In this document: positions 37,635-46,600 of the stretch, piece by piece
Layout: each line of letters starts with the position of its first letter
Numbering within the stretch: position 1 is the first letter of the stretch
Source of the DNA: Haliangium sp050303215
GTDB lineage: Bacteria; Myxococcota_A; Polyangia; Haliangiales; Haliangiaceae
Assembly: GCF_050303215.1 (NCBI RefSeq)
Contig: NZ_JBNLBH010000116.1
Span: 112,585 to 176,584, forward strand
Direction of reading: 5' to 3'
DNA: 64,000 nt
Made by a program: the position numbers and the translations under genes
Notes under the pieces: model-generated
Seen by the model: only the letters and a program-made list of their open reading frames with translations
Database searches by the model: none
Told to the model about the DNA's origin: nothing

Positions 37635-39778
37635 CGGGCGGCCTCCTCTCCGGTCGCCTCGGCGCCGCCCTCGGCGTTGGGGCGGACGATCAAGATCCCG
37701 TGCGGATCGACCTCGACGAACTGTCCGGGGAAAATCACGGTGGTGGACCCAAACTCCTCGATCACGGCCGGCCCCTCGATGCGCAGGCCCGCGGCCAGGC
37801 GGGCGCGGTCGTACACCGCGGTGTCGCGAAAGCCGTCGCCGAACCACACCGGCCGGGTCGGCTTGCGGGCCGCGTCCAGGGCCTGGCCCAGATTCGCGCC
37901 CACATCCTCGCTGTGGGCCACCTGAGGCTGGAACCGAGGCCGCTCGATGCGGCCGTAGCCCGACACCGCGAAGTTGACGATCTCCACCGGCTGCCGGCCC
38001 TGGTACGAGTACCCATAGGCGCGCTCGTGGGCGGCGTGGAATCGATTCACGATCTCGTCCAGCGCGGCCCGGTCGAAGTCACCCGTGGGCGCGTCCACGC
38101 GCACCTCCCAGGCCTGGCCGGCGTAGCGCACGTCGGCGTGGCGGACCAACACCCGCCGGTCTTCGGGCACCCCGTCGCGGGCCAGTACTGCGTGAGCATC
38201 GGCCGACAGCTCGTCGTACACCGTCGCCACCTCGGCCGCGGTGGTGTCGTTCATCTCGGCCTCGTACACCACCTTGGTCCGGATGTGGTCGGTCACCCAG
38301 TCCACCGACAACAGCCCGTAGGCGCTCAGGTTGCCCGGGTTGGGCGGGATCAGGGTCGCGCGCATACCCAGCAGATCCATCACCGCCGCCGACTGCGCCG
38401 GCCCCGAGCCCCCGAACGACAGCAGCGCGAACCCGCGCGGATCGATGCCGCGCTTGATCGTGATCTGGCGAATGGCGTTGGCCTGGCTCCAGTTGGCGAT
38501 CTCCAAGATCCCGGCCGCCAGCGCCTCGGGCCCAAGCCCCAGCCCCTCGCCCAGCGCGGTCAGCCCGGCCCGGGCCCGGTCCACGTCGAGCGCGATACCG
38601 CCCCCGATCAAGGCCGGCGGGATCCGCCCCAGCACCACGTTGGCGTCCGTGATCGTCGGCTGATCACCCCCGTTCGGGTAACACATCGGCCCCGGCACCG
38701 CGCCCGCGCTCTTGGGTCCCACCCGCAGCGCCCCGCCGGCGTCGCACCAGGCGATCGAGCCGCCCCCGGTGCCGACCGTGACGATGTCGATCATGGGCAG
38801 CTTGACCGGGAACCGACCCACCGCGCCGTTGGTGGTGAGGTGCGGCTGCCCGTCTTCGATCAGGCACACATCGGTGGACGTGCCCCCGGCGTCGACCGTG
38901 ACCAGATCGCGGAAGCCGGCCAGCTCGGCCACCACCGCCGCCCCCAGCGCGCCCGCGGCCGGCCCCGACAGCGCCGTCGCGATCGGCCGCTCGGTCACCT
39001 GCTGGGCCGAGATCACGCCCCCGTTCGACTTCATCACCAAGAACGGCTTTTTGCTCACGGCCGGGTCCAGGCGCTGGCTCACGTTGCTCATGTAGCGCGC
39101 CATCACCGGCTTGACGTACGCGTCCACCAGCGTGGTCATCGTGCGCTCGTACTCGCGGTACTCCGGCAGCACCTCGTGCGACAGCGACACCGTCAGCGCC
39201 GGCACCTCCTCGGCCAGGATCTCGCGCACCCGGCGCTCGTGGGCGCCGTTGGCGTAGGCGTGGATCAGGCACACGCCCACCGCCTCGATGCCCAGCTCGC
39301 GGAAGAAGCGACCCGCGGCCCGCACGCTGTCCTCGTCGAGCGGGCGGATCACCTGACCGCGATAGTCGAGCCGCTCCTCCACCTCGGCCACCAGCTCCAG
39401 CGGCACGATCCGGTCCGGCTTGACCCAGAAGTACGAGTTGCCATAGCCCTCGGGCACGCTCTGGCGGGCGATCTCCAACACGTGCCGGAACCCGCGGGTG
39501 GTGATCAGGCCCAGCGACGAGAACCGCTCTTCGAGCAGCGCGTTGGTCGCCACCGTGGTGCCGTGACACAGCGCGCTCACGGCCGCGGCGCCGGCTTCGC
39601 CCTCCAGCCCGAGCTGGCCCATGATCGCGGCCACCCCGGCGGCCAGCCCCTGCGACGGATCGTCGGGCGTACTCGGCACCTTGGTGACGTGCAGGGCCCC
39701 GGACTCACGGTCCACGGCCACGATGTCCGTAAACGTCCCCCCGGTGTCGATACCGATCCGATACTGGCCTTCGCTCAT
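37631..39778 (-). CDS. hyuA: Hydantoinase A / oxoprolinase family protein
   Basis: 715 aa, first gene of the operon, with TAGGAG before ATG 39778. The actin-like ATPase signature 'RIGIDTGGTFTDIVAVD' is at residues 7-23; 'TTVATNALLE', 'GPAAGALGAA' and 'TVDAGGTSTDVCLI' follow as in hydantoinase A. It hydrolyses ATP to open the cyclic amide bound with HyuB. The substrate (hydantoin, 5-oxoproline, N-methylhydantoin or a hydroxylated heterocycle) cannot be read from the sequence. About 200 bp of non-coding DNA upstream must hold the operon promoter; I see no recognisable operator there. Confidence 0.93.
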   Translation of the reverse strand: MSEGQYRIGIDTGGTFTDIVAVDRESGALHVTKVPSTPDDPSQGLAAGVAAIMGQLGLEGEAGAAAVSALCHGTTVATNALLEERFSSLGLITTRGFRHVLEIARQSVPEGYGNSYFWVKPDRIVPLELVAEVEERLDYRGQVIRPLDEDSVRAAGRFFRELGIEAVGVCLIHAYANGAHERRVREILAEEVPALTVSLSHEVLPEYREYERTMTTLVDAYVKPVMARYMSNVSQRLDPAVSKKPFLVMKSNGGVISAQQVTERPIATALSGPAAGALGAAVVAELAGFRDLVTVDAGGTSTDVCLIEDGQPHLTTNGAVGRFPVKLPMIDIVTVGTGGGSIAWCDAGGALRVGPKSAGAVPGPMCYPNGGDQPTITDANVVLGRIPPALIGGGIALDVDRARAGLTALGEGLGLGPEALAAGILEIANWSQANAIRQITIKRGIDPRGFALLSFGGSGPAQSAAVMDLLGMRATLIPPNPGNLSAYGLLSVDWVTDHIRTKVVYEAEMNDTTAAEVATVYDELSADAHAVLARDGVPEDRRVLVRHADVRYAGQAWEVRVDAPTGDFDRAALDEIVNRFHAAHERAYGYSYQGRQPVEIVNFAVSGYGRIERPRFQPQVAHSEDVGANLGQALDAARKPTRPVWFGDGFRDTAVYDRARLAAGLRIEGPAVIEEFGSTTVIFPGQFVEVDPHGILIVRPNAEGGAEATGEEAAR

Positions 39779-39977
39779 GGGCAGCTACTCCTACGGCGCG
39801 TCTGGACACGCCCGCGCGCAGCGGCGCGCACGGGCGCTCTCGCGCGTAGGTGATGCTATCCCGATTCGGCCGCCATTGCATCCGCCCGGGGCCGCAGTCG
39901 ACGCCGGTCTGCCCGCCCCGGCTCAGAATTGGATCAGAGTCGGATCAGGTTCGGATCAGCCGTGGGTCAACAGCGGG

Positions 39978-40937
39978 TCAGAAGTGAATGAGGCGGCCCT
40001 GGTGCACGAACAGCGCGTACACCGACAGCGCCATCAGCGCGCTCACCACCGCGGCCAGCAGCGGCCACCAGTTGCGGCCCGCGCGCGCCTGGTGCGAGGC
40101 CCCGCGCACGAACGCGCGCAGCAGCGGCAGCGGCAACAGGAGCTGCAGCGCCGCCGTGGTCACCAGCGCGGCCACGATCGGCTCGGGCAGCCCCAGCACC
40201 CCGCACAGGCCCAGGGCCGCGATGGCCAGGTTGGCCAGCAGGTTGAGCGCCAAGCCCCACACCGCCAGCCGGAACAGGCCGATCACGGCGACGATCATCA
40301 CCACCGCGCACACCAGCGGCAAGAAGCTGGGGGAGTAGTCCAGCGCGGTCATGCCGCCGAACAGCAGCAGGCTCTGGGTGTCGGCCAGGGCCATCACCAT
40401 CGCCACGATCAGGGCCCCGCGGAAGGCCACCGGGCGGAAGCGCCCGGCCACGCTGCCCGCGCCCAGGCCCGCGCGGCCCATGACCAACAGCGCCCCGCCG
40501 CTGCCCAGGGTCAGCATGAGCCCGAGCAGCATGGCGTCCTCGCCCGCGCCCGTGGTCGAGATCAGCGTGCCCAGGATCAGATTCGACCACCAGGTCGCCC
40601 GGGCCAGCATCTGGGCGCCCAGGTAGCGACTGTGCAGCAGCCCGGCCGCGAGCAGGCTCAGGGCCGTCGGGATCATCAGCAGCGCGACCACGGTGGCCTT
40701 CTCGGAGCCGTGGTCGAGCGTGAGCTGCAGCGGGATGGCCATCGCGGCGAGCAGGCTGCCGGCCATGGCCAGCAGCCGCCGCCAAGGGCTGATCGCGGCC
40801 GCCGTGGGGGCCGCGCGCGGGCTCGGGGCGGCGAGGGCGAGGCCGGGGGCCGGGTCGATGGCCGTGGCGACGGCGGCGGTGGCGGCAACGGTCCGGGCGG
40901 GGACGGCGGTCGGGGCAGCGGCGGAAGTGGGCGTCAT
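39978..40937 (-). CDS. Polytopic membrane protein of unknown function
   Basis: 319 aa from ATG 40937; a TTG at 40949 is a weaker alternative. After a 55-residue alanine/proline leader there are eight or nine hydrophobic helices ('LAMAGSLLAAMAIPLQL' through 'VVSALMALSVYALFVHQ'). No transporter or enzyme motif is recognisable. Leader codons are mainly GCG/GCC. It follows a lipoprotein gene on the same strand by 82 bp and precedes the hyu operon in the opposite sense of its start; no functional link is evident. Confidence 0.7.
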   Translation of the reverse strand: MTPTSAAAPTAVPARTVAATAAVATAIDPAPGLALAAPSPRAAPTAAAISPWRRLLAMAGSLLAAMAIPLQLTLDHGSEKATVVALLMIPTALSLLAAGLLHSRYLGAQMLARATWWSNLILGTLISTTGAGEDAMLLGLMLTLGSGGALLVMGRAGLGAGSVAGRFRPVAFRGALIVAMVMALADTQSLLLFGGMTALDYSPSFLPLVCAVVMIVAVIGLFRLAVWGLALNLLANLAIAALGLCGVLGLPEPIVAALVTTAALQLLLPLPLLRAFVRGASHQARAGRNWWPLLAAVVSALMALSVYALFVHQGRLIHF

Positions 40938-41019
40938 GCCTACGTACAACGCACGGCCGGCCCAGGCGATTCCCGGCCCCGGCGCACGATGGTTCGAGCG
41001 GTTGTCTTCTCGGGCCCGG

Positions 41020-42636
41020 TCAGTCCCCGCACAGGTACTCTTCCGGCTCGACGTGGCCGCCCTGGGTGAAGCGGTACTCGACTCCGTCCCAGCGCAGGAG
41101 CAGGCGATCCGAGACGAACTCGATGTGGCCGTCGCCGTCGAAGTCCGCGGCCAGGACCGGGGTGAATGCGGCGCGCTGATCGATCTCGGTTGGGTCAGGG
41201 GCGGCTATCGGCGGATCGCCGGCGCTCTCCATGCTGGCCTCGGCGACGACAGAGAAGCGCGGCTCGGCCTCCTCGCCCAGGATCTTCAGGATCACCCAAT
41301 AGTTGGCGTGCTCGCAGATGAGGGTCAAGGCGGCGGATATGGCCACATACTCGATGGGGTCGTCCGGGCCGGCCGAGAGCAAGCCGACCACGCGGAAGTC
41401 GGGGGTGTGGGGGTCGGCTGGGAGGATGAACTGATCCACTTCGTTCAGCGCGCGCCAGCCCGGCAACCCAACCATGTACGTCTTGGCGGCCGCGATCAGC
41501 TCGACGTGCGGGTCGTTGGCCAGATCGGGATCTTGCTGGACCAGGCTGAGCAAGCGCGGCAGCTTACCCCGTTGGGCCCGCGCCGCCACCACTGCGCCCG
41601 CGCAGGTGTCGCTGTCGAAGACCACACGTCCGACCAAGCGCTTGTAGCGGGCGTCGGTCCAGAACTCGCTGGCCGTGGGCGGCGGGGGGAGGTCGTCCCA
41701 TTCATCGGACTCGTACCCCAGCGATGGCGACGGCGGCGAGTACCCGTCGTGACCCAAGATCTCCAGCGTGCGAATGCGCGCTGGGCAGGTCTCGCCCTGG
41801 TCGGTGATGAGCGTGACCGTCTTGCCCTGCCACGCCGCCGCCTGCTCCGACAGCGCCTCCCGCTTCGCTCCTCGGATGGCGGCTCGCTTGGACGCGCCCT
41901 TCCACAGATAGCGGGCCTTGCCCTTGGCCGCCAGCGGGCTCGCGTGGGGCTCGATCATGACATAGTGGACGTCGGCCACGTCCCAGTCGCGATAGCGCGC
42001 CGCGCCGTACATCTCCTTGTCGGCGACTCGATCCACGGGGCCGGCGAGGCCGTAGCCGTTGAACACGAACGCGAAGCGCGACCGGTGCATGACCGTGTGC
42101 GACTCGCGCATCTCCTCGCGGACGATGCGCAGCGCGCCGTCTCGGGCCGCCAGCTCGAGGGTCTTGGGGCCGTAGTCCTGATACTTGCCCGAGGTCCAGC
42201 GCTGGGTGAAGTGGGCTGTGAGCCGGTTGCCGTCGCGTGTCACCTCGAGGCTCTCTGCGGCCACGGTCATGGGCTTTTTGAACATGCGTTCGCGGCTCGC
42301 CAGCCAGGTGTCGTGGTCGAGCTCCTTGGTGTGCTCGCCCGTGCGCAGCACTCCGGTGAAGTCCTCGGCGTACAAGCCGCGATAGGCCTCGAAGTCGCCG
42401 TTGTTCTGAGCGATCAACCAGCGATACACCAGAGCGGACCCGGCCGACTCGTCGACGACGAGCGCGTCGTCGCTCGGCGCCGCGTCATGGATAGGCGCCG
42501 CGGCCTCGACCGCGGCGCCGGTGGCCTCGGGTTTCGAGTCACCTGCTGAGGGTTTGGGCTTGTCCCGGCACGCGGCGCTGAGCGCTGCCAGCAGAGCCAT
42601 GGGCCACACTGCGAACTTCGTACTGCGACTTCTCAT
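41020..42636 (-). CDS. Lipoprotein with SnoaL/NTF2-like domain
   Basis: 538 aa, with GGGGAGGAG ahead of ATG 42636. The lipobox ends at Cys23 ('LSAACRDK'). Residues 65-165 fit an NTF2/SnoaL-like fold ('YRWLIAQNNGDFEAYRGLYAEDF' in two pieces, then 'TAHFTQRWTSGKYQDYG'), a frequent feature of myxobacterial lipoproteins. The rest contains a tryptophan/aspartate-rich region and ends with an FG-GAP-like calcium loop 'FDGDGHIEFV'. Function unknown; probably periplasmic or on the outer membrane. Near the edge of the defence-like region. Confidence 0.75.
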   Translation of the reverse strand: MRSRSTKFAVWPMALLAALSAACRDKPKPSAGDSKPEATGAAVEAAAPIHDAAPSDDALVVDESAGSALVYRWLIAQNNGDFEAYRGLYAEDFTGVLRTGEHTKELDHDTWLASRERMFKKPMTVAAESLEVTRDGNRLTAHFTQRWTSGKYQDYGPKTLELAARDGALRIVREEMRESHTVMHRSRFAFVFNGYGLAGPVDRVADKEMYGAARYRDWDVADVHYVMIEPHASPLAAKGKARYLWKGASKRAAIRGAKREALSEQAAAWQGKTVTLITDQGETCPARIRTLEILGHDGYSPPSPSLGYESDEWDDLPPPPTASEFWTDARYKRLVGRVVFDSDTCAGAVVAARAQRGKLPRLLSLVQQDPDLANDPHVELIAAAKTYMVGLPGWRALNEVDQFILPADPHTPDFRVVGLLSAGPDDPIEYVAISAALTLICEHANYWVILKILGEEAEPRFSVVAEASMESAGDPPIAAPDPTEIDQRAAFTPVLAADFDGDGHIEFVSDRLLLRWDGVEYRFTQGGHVEPEEYLCGD

Positions 42637-42907
42637 CGTCTCCTCCCCTGAACCGTGGGCGAGCCGAACCGCCGGCGGATATGCGACAGCGGCTGCTTCC
42701 GCCAGTTTGCCTCATACGTCGCCGATGAGAAAGTGCCATGCCCGCGAGCCATCCATGGGCCGCGTCCTTCCAGAAGACGGGTCTTGGCAGTCAGAGTTCT
42801 TCTCAAGCCTTTCGAGACGTCTGACCGCCCATGTTCCTATCGCGTCTGCCTCGTGGAGGGCAAGCGCTTGCATGAGCAGGGGACGGCGGTCACCGGGACT
42901 GCTCGGG

Positions 42908-43678
42908 CTACTGCTCGAATAGCTCCTCACACGACTCGGACGTGAGGACTCGTTGCAGCCAGTCGCGGAGCTGATCGTCGTCGGCGCCGGCGATGCGGAG
43001 CGCTTCTTCCCGGGCGAGGGGGCGGTTGAACCTGTGCTCGATCTGGTAACGCAAGGCGTCGCACAGCCCCGCTCGGTGTCCGCGTTCGTGTTCCGACATT
43101 GCCATGTCGGATAGGAGCCCATGTCGCTCTGCCTCGCGAGCCACGAACGGGCTCAGTCTGCGCAGACACGTCGCATCGCGATGCATCTGCCAATGCACCT
43201 CGTAGTCGCGCTCACGCGCCGTGCGGCAGTCACGCTCGTTGAGCCCCAGGCGATCGATCGTGACTTGCACCTCGTTACTCAACGCGGGATCGAGGTTCGC
43301 GCTCGGCTTCACCTCGAACGACACCAGGTTCAGGGAGAACCAACCATCCTCGACGAGGAACGGATCCAATACGTCGTCGAACGTGCCTTTGCGTGAGTTC
43401 ATCCGGCTACAGGCCAGGCGATAGTTCGACCACTCGTACGCCTTTTCGCTCGCGCTTGACTTCGGCACGTAGTGATCCGCGCTCCGAGCTCCAGTGACAG
43501 GATGGATATAGATGCACACGTACGCACAAACCCCGTCGTACGCGGCCCACAAGTCATCCAAGCACTCTCTCCAGCACGGTGGGAGTGGATGTTTGCCCGC
43601 GGCCAACGCGCGCTGGCCCGGCACCCGCACCTTGTCATTGAAGTCGGCCGGCTCGGGCTGAGGCGTTATCGGGATCAC
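42908..43678 (-). CDS. HNH endonuclease coupled to giant ATPase (Septu PtuB-like)
   Basis: 256 aa starting at GTG 43678, overlapping the ATPase stop as GTGA. The HNH (beta-beta-alpha metal) module lies at about 48-100: a zinc Cys pair 'VCAYVC', 'SADHYVPKS' with the catalytic His69, 'YEWSNYRLACSRMNS' with Asn and a further Cys, then 'RKG'. This form (C-x3-C, DHxxPK, NYRLAC) is the one found in nucleases paired with OLD-like or PtuA-like ATPases. The C-terminal 130 residues are helical and may dock on the ATPase. Expected role: DNA or tRNA cleavage when the ATPase senses infection. No in-frame stop or missing catalytic residue seen. Confidence 0.8.
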   Translation of the reverse strand: MIPITPQPEPADFNDKVRVPGQRALAAGKHPLPPCWRECLDDLWAAYDGVCAYVCIYIHPVTGARSADHYVPKSSASEKAYEWSNYRLACSRMNSRKGTFDDVLDPFLVEDGWFSLNLVSFEVKPSANLDPALSNEVQVTIDRLGLNERDCRTARERDYEVHWQMHRDATCLRRLSPFVAREAERHGLLSDMAMSEHERGHRAGLCDALRYQIEHRFNRPLAREEALRIAGADDDQLRDWLQRVLTSESCEELFEQ

Positions 43679-46600
43679 GCCTGTCTCCGCGCGCGATCGA
43701 GGTAGTGTAGCCAGCGCCCCCAGAAGCGATCGGTTTCGGGAAACACCCGGGCGAGTTCATCCGTGAGCTGCTCCATCTTGGCGGCATCGAGGGGTTCCTC
43801 TGCGACCGCGGTCCACGCGCGACGTAGGATTGCCTCAGCCTCGACCGAGCGTGCTTCTTCCAGGTCGAAGGTGGGTGACGTGAGCCAAGCCGAGGCGTCC
43901 CCGCGCAGCTCCCAAGGTTGGTGCTCTACCTCGACCTCTCCGTCCTTGATGCCGAAGTGGAAGAGCGCGTCTCGCTTGCTGTCGAAGCGAGGCTCCAGCG
44001 AGGCCGTGACCAAGGGCGCGTGTGTACTTGCGACGATCTGAACCGCGAGAGAGTCGGACAGTTTGTCGGCGACCTCCAAGAGTGAAGGCAGGAGTACGCG
44101 CTGCCAGCGCGGGTGCAGGTGAGCCTCGACCTCGTCGATGAGCAGGATGAGGTGGTTCACCGGAGGCATGGCGTCTCGTTCTACCCCATCCTCATGCAGG
44201 TCCCACAGCCATACCAGGAGGTAGGCCAGGCTGAGGACCCGCCTAACCGCGGCCGAGGCGTGGATGATGGGCACCTCCCCGTAAGGGAAGCGGATGTGAG
44301 GGTACTCGATAGCGTCACCACGAACGAGGCGCTTGGACGGACCCGGTGCCATGCTCTCGCCGTCGGGGGCGAGGTTTTCGAATACGCTCGCGAAGCGCTC
44401 GAAGAGGGCCGGCTTGCGCGCCGCCCAGTCGGTCCAATCAGCGATCAGCCCTTCGCATACACGGCGTTTGCCGGTCGGCTTCCCAGGGTCGTCGACGGCC
44501 TTGCCGTACATGATCTCTTGCGGCGAGAGCACGAGCCCGGCGTCGATCCCGGCCGCCTCGGTCGGATCGCAGACACCGACGCTTCCGTCGACGCGCACGT
44601 ACACGATCACGGCGTCGGCGGGCGGCCACCCAGGAGGGATGGACCAGCGCTGCTCCCGGCGATCGAACCGACTGCGCACGGCAGCCTGGGGATCGATCGA
44701 GATCGATGGCGCATAGCCGGGGGCGCCGAGGTCGCGCGGCCACGCGGGGTGCTCAGGCCAGGAACCCGTGAGCGCCCACCACAACATGTCGAGCACGAAG
44801 GTCTTCCCGGCGCTGTTGTCGCCGGTGAGGAGATTGAGCCGCGGCTTCAGCATGAGATCGATGCATGGGGCCGGTCCGACGTGCTCGACATGCAATCGCT
44901 CCAACTCGTAGATCACGTATGGCTCGGACTCCGGGTCATCCGGCATGTCCGCGCCGGTGTCATCGCGTGCGGCGAAGTCCTCGCCGGTGAGGCTGCGCGG
45001 CTGCGCTGGCGCGGAAGCCTCTGTCGTCTCTGTGTCGGTCGGTTCCGGGGCGGGCTCGTGCACGGCCAGGCCGTCGCGTCGCACCACCTCGTCCATCTGA
45101 CGAGCGTCCTCGTCATAGCGCTCGGCCATGTCGAGCAGGAGCGCCGCCGTGCGTGGCCACGCGTCGTTCACGATCGTGGCGCCGTGACGAAACTCGGCGG
45201 CGAGGACGCGTTCGGGAGAGCCACCGGTGTCCAGCCGCCGGCCGGTCACGCCGCGCAGGTTGCGCTTGGCGGTGGCGAGGTACCTGGCTAGCTGCGGCCG
45301 TGCCCGTTCTTCGAGCAGCACGCGGGCGGCCCGACACGGCCAGATCCCGTCATCAGGCGCTCCCGGTGCCCGCGCCAGGACCTCGGCCACGGCGATGGCG
45401 CCGCCGATGAATCGACCTGCCTTGGCGGTCTCGTCCAATGCTGCTCGGGCCCAGTCGAGCAGTCTGCGCTCGCGTTCTTCGGGCTGAGTTGCAAGCTCTT
45501 CGCCGGGGTAGCCGCGCCACTCGTGCAGGATACGATACGCGGCCCGGACCTGATTACCTCGAGCCTCGCGCTCGTCTTCGTCGGGGCTGGTGTCCTCTCC
45601 GTGAGTGTCGCGGTCGTACATGTGCCCGACCAAGCTCGCGAACAGCGTGGGCGACGTACTCAACATCTCGTACAAGACGACCGGCCTGATGGAAAAGCCG
45701 TTGATGAGGAAGGTGATCTCCAGCATCGCGATACGATCGCGATCCTCCTCGTTCGCCGTCGCGGAGCGCACTGCCGCGAGCAGCTTCGAGACCTCGTGGC
45801 GCCGCACAGCGTCGGGCACGAGTGTACCGCTCTTCACTCCGTTGGCCACGGCGTCGAGGACCTGTATACCGAGCGCCGGATGTTCCTGCACGAGAGTCGT
45901 CGTGGAGGGATGAGGGAATGTGGCCGCTGCCAAAGCCTTATTGACGTTGCCGGCGTCCAGGAACGACGAGACGACGCGGTGCCGCTCGGCGAGCGTCTCG
46001 GTGTTCGGGACGTACCCCAGTGTCTGCCAGTAGGCGCGGCGAAGGGGGTGGCCGAGAGCATCGACGATGTCCCACAGGTCCGGCTTGCTCGTGGCTCTGG
46101 CCGCGACTTGCGCAGCGGTGTCAACATGGTCGCTCGCAAGCAGTTCGCGCAGGATCGCCTCGAGCCATGGGAGCCCGTGCACGGTCGCGCGTTCGGCAAA
46201 GAACGCTGGCGAGAGCTCGGCATACGCAGGAGAGCCCCACGCTGCGCGTAGGTGTTTCTCGGCCTCGTCGGCCATCGTCGAGCGCGCCAGGGCGCGGCCG
46301 AGGGTGCGTGGATCCTCGACGGCGGCGAGCAAGCGTTGCAACCGCTCCCAGGGCGCGGCGTCCTCCTCCAGTACCTCGGCGAGCGCCTCGTGGCGAAGCT
46401 CGTCAAACCGCGCCTCTCGCTGCTGCCAATCATGGCTCACAGGCTCGGGCAGGATGTGTCTGCCGGTGAAGAGCCAGGCGACGCGGAGGATCGGGTCTGT
46501 GGGGGTGAATGCCTCGTAGAGCGCCCGGATTCGCTGCAAGAGCGCATCGGGGTCGTGCTCGTTGTCGTTATTGGCACCGTCGTAGTAGTGTCTGTCGATG

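Noticed and set aside
42655..42945. Small plus-strand gene between the lipoprotein and HNH genes
   Set aside because: No ribosome-binding site or domain, and it overlaps the HNH 3' end; the 270-bp gap is more likely promoter DNA.
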